12,203 nt of DNA from DASUGM01 sp036274055 (GTDB lineage: Bacteria > Acidobacteriota > Vicinamibacteria > Vicinamibacterales > SCN-69-37). A program made the translations under genes and the position numbers. A model generated the notes under the pieces. It was not told where the DNA came from. It was given only the letters and a program-made list of their open reading frames with translations, and made no database searches. The DNA lies in assembly GCA_036274055.1 (NCBI GenBank), contig DASUGM010000201.1:1-12203 (forward strand). The letters are read 5' to 3'. Of the stretch, positions 1-7,605 are shown in pieces; within the stretch, counting starts at the first letter, position 1, and each line of letters opens with the position of its first letter.

Positions 1-1
1 G

Positions 2-445
2 CACGCGTTCATCAAACGCCGGATGCGGGAAGAGAACGCCGCGTTCGGCGGCGAGGTCACCGGTCACTACTACTTCCGCGATTTCTATTACGCCGACAAC
101 GGCTTCATCCCGGCGCTGCTCATCCTCGAGCTCATGTCCACCAAGGGCAAGACGCTGGCCGAGCTGCTGGCGCCACTGCGCGCGAAGTACTTCATCTCGG
201 GCGAGATCAACACGAAGGTCGGCGATCAATCGATGGTGGAACACAAGCTTGCCGAGCTCGCGCGCCGGTACGCCAGCGGCCATACCTACATGCTCGACGG
301 CTTTTCAGCCGAATTCCCCGACTGGCACTTCAACGTCCGCGGGTCCAATACCGAGCCGCTGCTGCGCCTGAACCTCGAGGCGACAACCGAGAAGATGATG
401 GAAGAAAAACGCGACGAGGTCCTCGGGGTGATCAGGGAGGCTTAG
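2..445 (+). CDS. Phosphomannomutase/phosphoglucomutase, C-terminal part (5' end outside window)
   Basis: This is the 3' end of an alpha-D-phosphohexomutase, a cytosolic enzyme that interconverts hexose 1-phosphate and 6-phosphate, typically feeding sugar nucleotide and surface polysaccharide synthesis. The frame is open from base 2, upstream of the first ATG at 23, so the gene begins outside the window. Two family signatures are visible: the sugar-binding loop GGEVTGHYYFRD with ADNG a few residues later (the usual form is GExSGH, here Thr replaces Ser), and the C-terminal phosphate-binding loop RGSNTEPLLRLNLE. The catalytic serine and the metal-binding loop would lie in the missing part. The sequence ends in TAG at 443-445. 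Substrate choice, mannose or glucose, cannot be decided from this fragment. Family assignment is firm. Confidence 0.93.
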   Translation, partial: HAFIKRRMREENAAFGGEVTGHYYFRDFYYADNGFIPALLILELMSTKGKTLAELLAPLRAKYFISGEINTKVGDQSMVEHKLAELARRYASGHTYMLDGFSAEFPDWHFNVRGSNTEPLLRLNLEATTEKMMEEKRDEVLGVIREA

Positions 446-452
446 GGCGTGC

Positions 453-548
453 GGCTCAGGGCTCAGGGCTCACGGCTCACGGCTCACGGCTCACGGCTCG
501 GTGACCAGTGATCTTCGACACCGAGCCCTGAGCCCTGAGCCCTGAGCC
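453..548. repeat. Inverted pair of heptad repeat arrays (hairpin locus)
   Basis: The left arm is seven contiguous 7-bp units at 453-501: GGCTCAG twice, GGCTCAC four times, then GGCTCGG. The right arm at 521-548 is the complement: CCGAGCC once and CTGAGCC three times. Positions 471-503 pair with 519-551 at 30 of 33 positions by hand count, around a 15-nt loop. The three mismatches recur at the same heptad position. It lies just after the mutase stop codon and could act as a transcription terminator or barrier, but it has no T-run. It belongs to the same repeat style as the arrays at 8203-8251 and 9984-10053. Confidence 0.85.
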
Positions 549-553
549 GTGCG

Positions 554-595
554 TTTTCATTACTATAAGTAAGGAATCGGACATATTGTAAGAAC
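554..595 (+). promoter_or_regulatory. AT-rich leader of the toxin-antitoxin pair, candidate promoter/operator
   Basis: This short AT-rich stretch stands out in a GC-rich window and sits directly before the antitoxin ATG at 596. It contains the small palindrome TACTATAAGTA at 561-571 (TACT, three bases, AGTA), which could be an operator, since VapB-type antitoxins commonly autoregulate through such sites. TATAAG and TATTGT are weak -10 candidates, and I see no convincing -35. AAGGA at 571-575 is too far from the ATG to be a normal ribosome binding site. Function is inferred from position and base composition. Confidence 0.4.
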
Positions 596-841
596 ATGCC
601 GTCCGCCACGCTGACCAGCAAGGGACAGCTCACCGTGCCCAAGCGGATTCGGGAGATGTTGAAGCTCGAGACCGGCGACACCGTCGAGTTCGTCGTCGGC
701 GAGGACGGGACCGTCGAGGTTCGCGCCGGAAACTACGACGTGCGAGAGCTGCGAGGCTTATTGAAGCGGCCGGGCCGGAAGCCGGTGTCGCTCCAGGAGA
801 TGGACGCGGCGATCGCGGGCGGCCGGCGCCGCCAATCGTGA
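596..841 (+). CDS. AbrB/VapB-type antitoxin
   Basis: This 81-residue protein carries an N-terminal AbrB/MazE/SpoVT-like swapped-hairpin DNA-binding domain (about residues 1-50), recognisable from TLTSKGQLTVPKRIREML and the following GDTVEFVV. The C-terminal 30 residues are charged, as expected for the segment that wraps and inhibits the toxin. The antitoxin should bind its own promoter and neutralise the downstream PIN-domain RNase. Its TGA (839-841) overlaps the GTG start of the toxin, so the two are translationally coupled. No good Shine-Dalgarno is visible before the ATG at 596. The family call is solid. The cognate partner is inferred from the overlap. Confidence 0.9.
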   Translation: MPSATLTSKGQLTVPKRIREMLKLETGDTVEFVVGEDGTVEVRAGNYDVRELRGLLKRPGRKPVSLQEMDAAIAGGRRRQS

Positions 842-1233
842 CCGGGCTCGACACCAACGTCCTGGTCCGGTATCTCACCGAGGACGATCCGGTTCAATCG
901 AAGCGCGCGGCCGACCTGATCGCGACGGCGACGACGCGAGGCGAGCGCTGTTTCGTGAGCGCGATCGTATTGTGCGAGCTCGCCTGGGTGCTGCGCGGCG
1001 CCTACGGCGTCAGTCAGGCGGATCTCGTCCTGACGCTGGACCGCATGCTCGGCACCACCCAGTTCGTGATTGGTGACAAGGACGTCGTCCGCCGCGCGGT
1101 CGACGCGTATCGCGGCGGCCGTGGCGACTTCGCGGACTACGTCATCGGCGCGCTACATCTCGCCGCCGGCTGCCGGAAGACGGCGACCTTCGATCGCCGC
1201 CTTCGCGGGCAGTCTGCGTTTCAGGTGATCTGA
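838..1233 (+). CDS. VapC-type PIN-domain ribonuclease toxin
   Basis: This 131-residue PIN-domain protein is the expected toxin of a type II VapBC module, a magnesium-dependent RNase that typically cuts tRNA or rRNA. The acidic residues expected in the active site are visible: D5 in LDTNVLVRYL, E47 in VLCELAWVL, D97/D100 in GDFADYVIGAL, and D119 in TATFDRRL. The length is normal for the family and the frame looks intact. It starts at GTG 838, which overlaps the antitoxin stop as GTGA and indicates co-translation. The gene ends 18 bp from the convergent stop of the minus-strand secreted protein, with no obvious terminator between them. Target RNA cannot be predicted. Confidence 0.92.
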   Translation: MTGLDTNVLVRYLTEDDPVQSKRAADLIATATTRGERCFVSAIVLCELAWVLRGAYGVSQADLVLTLDRMLGTTQFVIGDKDVVRRAVDAYRGGRGDFADYVIGALHLAAGCRKTATFDRRLRGQSAFQVI

Positions 1234-1251
1234 CATCCTCGTACGGCGGGC

Positions 1252-4140
1252 TCAGCGCACCTTGAATCGCGCCGAAAGCGCCAGGCCGTCCTGCGCCGTC
1301 GTCATGCGCACCATGTAGCAGCCGGGAGTCGTTGGGACTTTCCAGTTCTGGATGAACTGGCCGCCCGAGTACCGGAGGCTCGTTCCCCCCGTCGTCTCGG
1401 CGGGTTCGACTTCATCTTGCGGCGCACTCGAGTCGCAGGCGATCGGCTGGACGGTGAGGGCCAGTTCGGATGTCGGAGTCGTCATCTCGACGCCGTTGAC
1501 CCACACGTTGAACCTCAGCGGCACGATCGATCCGGACTTCACGGTATTGAGGAACCCGGCAATCGGGTTGACCGGCGCGTAGAATCCGCTGCGGACGACG
1601 TTCGAGACGAGCACGGCGAAGGGCGAGAGCGACGTGGTCGATCCGCAAATCGTCTGTGTGCCTGGATCGACGCTCGTGGTGATGTCCACCCAAACGTTGT
1701 TCTCGAAGTGGAACAAGCGCGGCGCCGCTGTGCCGAAGTCGATGCCGGCGTAGCTGAAGCAGAGCGTGATCAGTCCCTGATACGTCGCCGTCGTGGTGAC
1801 TTCGTAGACCACGCCGCCGATCGCAACCGTGCCAGGCGCCGGCACCTCACTCGGATCGAGAACGGTGACCGTCGTCGTTCCCGCGCTCGTGATTTCGCCG
1901 AAGGTCATCGTCACCGGCCCTTGCCCTTCGGGCACCTGCGGCTGGACGACGACGTCCTGGCCGACTGGTGTCGGGATGGCGATCGTGATCGTCAGCGTTT
2001 CGATGTCAGAGACGCCGACCGAACTCATCGCTTTCACCGTCACGGCGAACTGGCCGCCGAATCCCGGCGTGCCGGTGATCTCGCCCGTGCTCGTGTCGAT
2101 CGACAGGCCGGCCGGCAGCCCGGTCGCCGTGAAGAGGAAAGTGTTCGTGGCATTGACGTCGAAGTTGAACGGCGCGCCGACGGTGCCGGTGGCCGCCAAC
2201 GATGCGTTGGTGATCACCGGGATCGTCGCGGGATCGATGACCCGATGCAGCGTGACCGAACCCTCGTTGTTGACCTGCACGAACAACGACAGGCCGTCAG
2301 CCGACGGCGTCAGCGTCGCGCTGTTTTCCCCGTCCTCGACCAGCTGGTGCGTGATCGGATCCCAGGTGTAGGCGTGGACCTCGCGTCGATCGAACAGCGT
2401 CAGCGAGGTTTCGGCCGTAAACACGGCCATCACGGTGTTGCTGGGATCTTGTGGATCGGTGCCGACCCAGGCGCCCTGAATCGTGCCGGGCGCGCCTGGC
2501 ACGCGGAAGATCGGAACGAACGCGGCGCAGCCGGTGCAATAGGTGTCGACGACACTTGCCGTATCGCCGGTCGGGAAATAGCGCATCCCGAGATGGCCGT
2601 TCCGTACCGAGAAGCCGCTGTTTCCATCGGTATCGACGAGCGTCGTGTGGACGACCGCGCCGGTGTTCGAGAACGTGTAGAGCCCCCGCTCGTAGCCGGT
2701 CGCCGTCAGCCGGATGTACCGGCCGTCGGCCAGGTAGGTGAAGACGGCATTCGGATTCACCGTGGACGCATTGAACCAGGCGCCGACGATCGACGAGTTC
2801 TCGGGCGGTGTCGGTTTGGGATCAAAATTCGCGAGGGTGCCGGCGGTCAGCTCGGCGACGAACCCTTCGACGGCCCCGTTGAGGTAGTTGATCCCGCCGT
2901 TGGCATTCGCTCCGACGGAACGCCGGCGACCCTGACCGAAGACGAGTTCGACACCGCCAACCGTCCGCATCCCCGTAATCGCCAGGTTCGTCGGGTCCCA
3001 GCCCATGGCGACGAGATCAACGCCGTACGTCGCCAGCACGCTCGGCAGCTGAAACCAACCGTGCTCGTTGTGAATGTAGGCGTTCTTCGTGTCCGGAGGC
3101 ATGTTCACGCCGGGGATTTGCGGATTTTGTCCAAACGCATTGAAGCCGGAGAACGTCACGCCGATGACGCCGTCGGTGGTCATCCCGCCGGGCGCGCGCG
3201 GTACCCAGGCCGTGCTCGGCGATCCAAGTATCCGGGTGACCTGGTTGTTGGCATCGGTCAGGTACACGGCGCCTCGGAAAAATCCATCAATCGAGTTGCC
3301 CGCGACGACCGTCGTCGCGCCATCCGATGAGATCGCGAGCGGGATGTTCCAGCCGTTGTTGTCGAGCTTGGGAATGACGGTCGTGGTTCCCGACAGCGTG
3401 CCTGCGGTGTGCCGGTAGCGGAATGCCGTCGTATTCATGCCCAGCGATCCGTCCAAGAGTGTGATGATCAACGCCTGTCCCTGCGAAGCAGCGCCAACCA
3501 TCACCAGGCCGTCGCTGGAGGTTCCGTGCGGAATCGGAAAGCCGGAAGATTTGCCGGTTGGCGTGAGATCGGGAGCGATCAGCCCGGTGGCACCAGCGTC
3601 GTATCCAACGGGAATCCGCTGCGTGCCGGACACACGATGACCGTAGGCCCGGTTTCCGTCATCGGCGATGGCAAGCGTCACCACCGCGAATGCGCCTGTG
3701 GCCGTCCCCAGATTGAGAGTGGTGCTCAACTGGCGATCGAATCGCGCCCAGTTGGTTCCCAATGACGGCGGCGTGTCGCGCAGCATCGTCGCGACGTAGC
3801 GGGCATCCGCCGAAATGGCGTACGCGCCCGCTGGTGAGATTTGAGGCGCGGCGAAGTTCGGCACTGCTTCCCGAGTGACGGTGCCTCCCGATGTCCGGGT
3901 CCAGAGCAACGGTGTGTCCAGGATCGGAAGCGTGGCGGTCGGATCGCTCACCGTCGAGGCGCCGACGGCGTAGATCGTGCCGCCAGCTTTGGTCGCGTCC
4001 CAGACTATGCTGGCGACGCCGCCTCCCGGCAGATCGCCAACGCCGTAGAACGCCACGGCCGGACCCTGCGCGCGCGGACGACCCGCGAGCACGACGATAG
4101 CGGCGAGAACGCAGAGGGAGAGCAATCGACGGGTGGGCAT
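1252..4140 (-). CDS. Large secreted multidomain protein (HAF-like repeats, He_PIG Ig-like domain, PxKF-like C-terminus)
   Basis: I place the start at ATG 4140, giving about 962 residues, because MPTRRLLSLCVLAAIVVLAG is a clear signal peptide. The longer frame back to 4257 would overlap the upstream gene and bury that signal. Residues about 28-430 show weak HAF-type repeats (GDLPGGGVASIVWDA, AISSDGATTVVAG, AITGMRTVGGVELVFG). Two segments at about 450 and 555 share a GAW motif and look duplicated. Residues about 640-723 form an Ig-like putative He_PIG domain (GLPAGLSIDTSTGEITGTPG). A segment at about 733-845 has CFSYAGIDFG and HFENNVWVDITTSVD. The C-terminus from about 850 matches the PxKF style (FLNTVKSGSIVPLRFNV), with a Cys pair at about 902 and 941. 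It is probably exported, with no visible catalytic residues. It follows the sigma/kinase genes by 61 bp and may be their output or a separate unit. Confidence 0.72.
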   Translation of the reverse strand: MPTRRLLSLCVLAAIVVLAGRPRAQGPAVAFYGVGDLPGGGVASIVWDATKAGGTIYAVGASTVSDPTATLPILDTPLLWTRTSGGTVTREAVPNFAAPQISPAGAYAISADARYVATMLRDTPPSLGTNWARFDRQLSTTLNLGTATGAFAVVTLAIADDGNRAYGHRVSGTQRIPVGYDAGATGLIAPDLTPTGKSSGFPIPHGTSSDGLVMVGAASQGQALIITLLDGSLGMNTTAFRYRHTAGTLSGTTTVIPKLDNNGWNIPLAISSDGATTVVAGNSIDGFFRGAVYLTDANNQVTRILGSPSTAWVPRAPGGMTTDGVIGVTFSGFNAFGQNPQIPGVNMPPDTKNAYIHNEHGWFQLPSVLATYGVDLVAMGWDPTNLAITGMRTVGGVELVFGQGRRRSVGANANGGINYLNGAVEGFVAELTAGTLANFDPKPTPPENSSIVGAWFNASTVNPNAVFTYLADGRYIRLTATGYERGLYTFSNTGAVVHTTLVDTDGNSGFSVRNGHLGMRYFPTGDTASVVDTYCTGCAAFVPIFRVPGAPGTIQGAWVGTDPQDPSNTVMAVFTAETSLTLFDRREVHAYTWDPITHQLVEDGENSATLTPSADGLSLFVQVNNEGSVTLHRVIDPATIPVITNASLAATGTVGAPFNFDVNATNTFLFTATGLPAGLSIDTSTGEITGTPGFGGQFAVTVKAMSSVGVSDIETLTITIAIPTPVGQDVVVQPQVPEGQGPVTMTFGEITSAGTTTVTVLDPSEVPAPGTVAIGGVVYEVTTTATYQGLITLCFSYAGIDFGTAAPRLFHFENNVWVDITTSVDPGTQTICGSTTSLSPFAVLVSNVVRSGFYAPVNPIAGFLNTVKSGSIVPLRFNVWVNGVEMTTPTSELALTVQPIACDSSAPQDEVEPAETTGGTSLRYSGGQFIQNWKVPTTPGCYMVRMTTAQDGLALSARFKVR

Positions 4141-4183
4141 GCCATGGACAACACGTCCGCAAGGCAAACCGGACGCGCCTGCG

Positions 4184-4193
4184 ACCGATCGGT
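4184..4193. promoter_or_regulatory. Perfect 10-bp palindrome in the gap before the secreted-protein gene
   Basis: ACCGATCGGT is a perfect palindrome lying in the 61-bp gap between the TPR/pseudokinase gene and the secreted-protein gene, next to an AT-rich stretch (4194-4201). On the minus strand the AT-rich part precedes the palindrome. A second small inverted repeat, GGAC-N5-GTCC, lies at 4146-4158 just before the ATG. These could be an operator or mRNA structure that sets expression of the last gene separately. Such short palindromes also occur by chance, so the role is speculative. Confidence 0.2.
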
Positions 4194-4201
4194 AAAATAA
4201 A

Positions 4202-5710
4202 TCAGCGCGATGCGAACGGTTGCGTGACTTTCGCGCCCGGTTGATACGGAAATGCAATCTCGAGCCAGACGATCGCGCATTGGCCGGAGAAAGTTAGCGC
4301 GTAAGGGGGATCGGTCGGAACTCGGCTCCCATCGATCGCTAAATTCGTGATCGCATCGCCGACCTTCGCGCGCAGCGACGAACCGGGGTCAGCGACAAGA
4401 GAGATGCGGAGGACATCCGCCGGCGCGGCGGCGACCGTCGTCGCCGGCAATGCGCCCTGGAGCTGCACGCGCCATCGCTTGTCTGCGTCTCGAGTCGCGC
4501 CGAGCATGATGCGCTGGGGGACGTTGCCGACCGTGACCGACACCTGACACGGACCATTCGCGGCGATGTGCAGACGCCAGCCGTCACGCTCGGCCATCAA
4601 CCTCTGAAGACTGGTGAGTGGCGCGAAAAATCCGCCGTCGGCCATCGCGCGAAATCCCTCCCGCTCCGGCGCGTTCGGGCTGACATGCGCGATCACGCCC
4701 GGCGGCGCCGGCACACCAGCGAGCAGGTCCGCGGCGGCGGTGGATCCGTGAAACAGCTCACCGGTGGCGCTGTCTGCTACCGCGCGGATCGCGGCTGCGC
4801 GATCGCCGGCGCCGCGCGCGGCCAGCGTGTCGGCCAGTTCGAGTAGGACCGCCCGCGTATAGGGATGCTGAGGGCCAAGCTCGCGCGAGAACCAGTCAGG
4901 CGCGTCCTCGATGAGCTGCTCCGCGGTGAATCGATCTCCCGCGACGGAGCGCACCCACGCTTCGTGTGCGAGCTCCCACGCCAGCCGGGGATCGTTCGGC
5001 GTGAGCCGCGATCGCCAGGTCCTGCCCACCTGCTGGTAGAGGTTGAACGCCGCCGTGTGCTCGTCGACCAGGGCATAGCTGGTGGCGAGTTCGTAGTTGA
5101 GGTCCTGGAGTTTGGATTCGTTCGCGGTCAACCCGTTCGAGCCGATTCGTGCGCCGTTGTCAGTCAGTGACCACCAGGCGGCGCCAGCAAATAACACGGC
5201 GACGAGGACGGCCGCGGCAGCGAACGTGACCTTGCTCGTTTGAAATTCGATTGGACGCTCGATGCCCAGCGCCGCGCGCACCTCGCGCGCAAATGTGGCC
5301 ACGCCGACCGGACCGAACTGGCGCCGCGCCGAGAGCGCGCGAATCGTCAAATCGACGACCGCGTTCGACAACTCCGGCCGCGCCGCGCGAAGGTCGGCCC
5401 GCCACTTCCGTTCCCCGGCCAGGAGATCGGCGCGCGCCTCGCCGGAAAGCGCGCAGAACAGGATCGCCCCGAGCCGCTCGATGACCTCGACGTCACGAAC
5501 GCGAGCCGCATCGGCAGTGCCGCCGGACGGTACCCAGGTCCAGCGACCCGACCGCCGCTCCACGCCGGCTGCCGTCAACGATCCGATCGCGGCGGCCAGG
5601 CTGCGATCGTCCAATCGGGCCGCCGTCGCGCAGGCATCCAGAATCAGCACAAGCGCTGCGGTCGGCCAGAGCGGACCATGCCTCGCGATCCATTCGTCGA
5701 GGCGGTTCAT
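4202..5710 (-). CDS. One-pass membrane protein: degenerate kinase-like cytoplasmic part, TPR-like extracytoplasmic part
   Basis: This 502-residue protein has one clear membrane segment at about 161-181 (VTFAAAAVLVAVLFAGAAWW). The N-terminal 150 residues resemble the C-lobe of the neighbouring kinase without its catalytic residues: DVEVIERLGAILFCALSG (73-90) parallels SDLYCLGVLLYRLLANG, and RPELSNAVVDLTIRAL (111-126) parallels RPDLDSAVTETIERCC. No glycine loop, HRD or DFG is present. After the membrane, residues about 200-315 look like helical TPR-type repeats (LGPQHPYTRAVLLELADTLA). The last 150 residues are beta-rich and unrecognised. Its ATG overlaps the kinase stop as ATGA, so it is translationally coupled and probably works with the kinase as partner or scaffold. 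An alternative is an unrelated DNA-binding or adaptor N-terminus. Confidence 0.7.
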   Translation of the reverse strand: MNRLDEWIARHGPLWPTAALVLILDACATAARLDDRSLAAAIGSLTAAGVERRSGRWTWVPSGGTADAARVRDVEVIERLGAILFCALSGEARADLLAGERKWRADLRAARPELSNAVVDLTIRALSARRQFGPVGVATFAREVRAALGIERPIEFQTSKVTFAAAAVLVAVLFAGAAWWSLTDNGARIGSNGLTANESKLQDLNYELATSYALVDEHTAAFNLYQQVGRTWRSRLTPNDPRLAWELAHEAWVRSVAGDRFTAEQLIEDAPDWFSRELGPQHPYTRAVLLELADTLAARGAGDRAAAIRAVADSATGELFHGSTAAADLLAGVPAPPGVIAHVSPNAPEREGFRAMADGGFFAPLTSLQRLMAERDGWRLHIAANGPCQVSVTVGNVPQRIMLGATRDADKRWRVQLQGALPATTVAAAPADVLRISLVADPGSSLRAKVGDAITNLAIDGSRVPTDPPYALTFSGQCAIVWLEIAFPYQPGAKVTQPFASR

Positions 5711-7605
5711 CGTCGGCCCAACCAGGCGAACTCAGCGCCAACCCCGTCCAGACTGACGTCGACGGTCGGCACCTCCACTGCCGCGAGGTGCCGGCCGGAC
5801 GGATCGAAATTCTCGAGGCGGACGATGAGCGCCGCGGTTTGCTTGGTATGCACGGCCCACAGCGTGCCATCGAGCGGATCGATCGCCAGGCCGCGCAAGA
5901 GCATTGCCGTTTCGACCGGCGTGCGAAGGTGCCGGCCGTCCCGGCTCCACTCCTCGATCATCGTCACGCTGCCCGCTTTTCTGGTCAGCCAGAAGGACTG
6001 CGAGCCGACAGCATACGCGGCGCCGTAGTAGTAGCCTTCCGGCGACAACGGAAAGAGCAACTGCGGATTCGACCAGTCGCGATCGAACCGGTACAACGCC
6101 GGCGGCGCGAGCGGACGAGAGCCGACGGGTTCGAGCAGCGTCGAATCTTGTCGCGCCGCGTAGTTGAACTCGCCGTCGGTGGTGCCATCGGCAAAGCAGC
6201 AGAGTCCTTGATTGACGACCGGCAACCAGGCTGCGGCCGCGCCGTCGAGGTCAAACCGGCCGCCGCTCGTCCACGGCGGATAGCCGGCCATGGTCACGAC
6301 GCCGAGGTCCGACGATGCCGCGATGGCAGTTGCGGACGTGGGGCCGGGGGTGAAGGTCAGGTCCCGGCCACGAACCACCGCGACGCCGCCAGCCATAGAA
6401 AGGTAGAGCGTGCTCCGCGGCGGCACCGCCAGGCCGAGCCGGCGCCGGGCGGCGCGGATCGTCCCGGTGTCCCACACGCTCCAACTCGTCAGCAGAGTTA
6501 CAGTCACGATTGCCGCAGCGATGGCGACCGATCGCCGCCAGCGTCGTGTCGATCGCATCAGCGGTGTCAGGACGGTTCGGCTCGCGAGCGTCGCCGCGAG
6601 CGCTGACGCGAGCGCGCTTTCCGCATCCAGGGCGTTCTGGAATCGCAGTTCCGGATCTGGATGGCAGCAGCGCTCGATCGTTTCGGTCACGGCGCTGTCC
6701 AGGTCGGGCCGGCAGACAGCGAGACGGCGCCGTTGCCCACCGGCATGGGCGGCGCGCAGCCCGGCGAAATCATCGGCCGTGACTGGAAATCCGTTGGCGA
6801 GCAGCCGATACAGCAGGACACCCAGACAGTACAGATCGCTCTGCGGCGTCGCCGCCCGCCCGGCGAGAACCTCAGGCGCCATGTACATCGGCGTCCCGGC
6901 GACGTCGCCGGCACGCGTCTCGCCAGTGCTTTTCCCGGCGCCAAGATCCATCAGCACGATGCGGCCGCCGCGTTCGCGAAGGACGTTCCGCGACTTGACG
7001 TCGCGGTGCAGCAGGCCCGCACCGTGCACCGCGGAAAGGGCGCGGGCCAGGTCGAGGCCGATCAGAAGTGCCTCTTCAGCGCCGAACCTGCCGTCGCGCG
7101 CGAGAATCGCGTCGAGCACATCGCCTTCGAGCAGTTCCATCCAGACCCCGGCGACGCCGTCGTGGATATCGGCGCCGAAGACGCGGACGATGTGCGGATG
7201 ATTCAGGCGCGCGAGCAGGCGGCCTTCTTCGAGCGCTTCGGTCTCGTTGACGTCGGCCGAGAACAGCTTCAGCGCGACCTCACGCGCGAGCCGCGTGTCC
7301 CACGCGCGATAGACCGTGGCGCTGGCGCCGCGGCCAATCTCGTCACGGATTTCGAGATGCCCCCAGCGCGTCTGTGCCGGACGATCGAGCGGGATGTCGC
7401 GGCCGAAGATCGCGGTTCGGTGCGCTCGAGCGATGGCGTCGATGACCCGCATCGCGGTGACCTCGACGCCGGCTGAGGTTTCGGTCAGCGAAGGCAGCTC
7501 GCGGCCATCGAGCAGGGCCTGAATCGCCTGGTCGAGCTCGCCGTTGGCGGCGTCGTTGACGGCTTCGCTGGCCGCTTCTCCCGCGGCCGCCCCCTCAGCG
7601 GCCAT
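5707..7605 (-). CDS. Transmembrane Hanks-type serine/threonine protein kinase
   Basis: This 632-residue protein has a kinase domain at about 81-345. The Gly-loop is GRGASATVYRAWD (91-103). Lys113 in VALKLF and a likely helix-C Glu near 126 fit ATP anchoring. The catalytic loop is HRDVKSRN (200-207) and the activation segment ends in GTPMYMAPE. The metal-binding motif is DLG (220-222) rather than DFG. These suggest an active enzyme. A membrane helix follows at about 358-376, then an extracytoplasmic domain of about 250 residues with repeated strands such as RFDRDW and NFDPSGRHLAAVEV, likely a beta-propeller-type sensor. The first 80 residues are low-complexity Ala/Glu and then helical. The start overlaps the sigma gene by 11 bp and the stop overlaps the next gene by 4 bp. 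Probable substrates are the sigma factor or the downstream membrane protein (inference). Confidence 0.92.
   Translation of the reverse strand: MAAEGAAAGEAASEAVNDAANGELDQAIQALLDGRELPSLTETSAGVEVTAMRVIDAIARAHRTAIFGRDIPLDRPAQTRWGHLEIRDEIGRGASATVYRAWDTRLAREVALKLFSADVNETEALEEGRLLARLNHPHIVRVFGADIHDGVAGVWMELLEGDVLDAILARDGRFGAEEALLIGLDLARALSAVHGAGLLHRDVKSRNVLRERGGRIVLMDLGAGKSTGETRAGDVAGTPMYMAPEVLAGRAATPQSDLYCLGVLLYRLLANGFPVTADDFAGLRAAHAGGQRRRLAVCRPDLDSAVTETIERCCHPDPELRFQNALDAESALASALAATLASRTVLTPLMRSTRRWRRSVAIAAAIVTVTLLTSWSVWDTGTIRAARRRLGLAVPPRSTLYLSMAGGVAVVRGRDLTFTPGPTSATAIAASSDLGVVTMAGYPPWTSGGRFDLDGAAAAWLPVVNQGLCCFADGTTDGEFNYAARQDSTLLEPVGSRPLAPPALYRFDRDWSNPQLLFPLSPEGYYYGAAYAVGSQSFWLTRKAGSVTMIEEWSRDGRHLRTPVETAMLLRGLAIDPLDGTLWAVHTKQTAALIVRLENFDPSGRHLAAVEVPTVDVSLDGVGAEFAWLGRR

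Noticed and set aside
1234..1251. Terminator between the convergent toxin and secreted-protein genes
   Set aside because: The gap is 18 bp and contains no stem or T-run.
1417..3330. A 637-codon open frame on the plus strand, opposite the secreted protein
   Set aside because: It is the antisense shadow of a GC-rich gene: Arg/Asp/His-rich composition with no domain, while the minus-strand frame has a signal peptide and recognisable domains.
4141..4257. Upstream start (4257) for the secreted-protein gene
   Set aside because: It would overlap the preceding gene by 56 bp and put 39 charged residues before an otherwise good signal peptide. ATG 4140 is preferred.
5240..6606. Long plus-strand frames opposite the kinase and TPR genes
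   Set aside because: Arg/Pro/Ser-rich shadows without motifs, opposite strongly supported coding frames.
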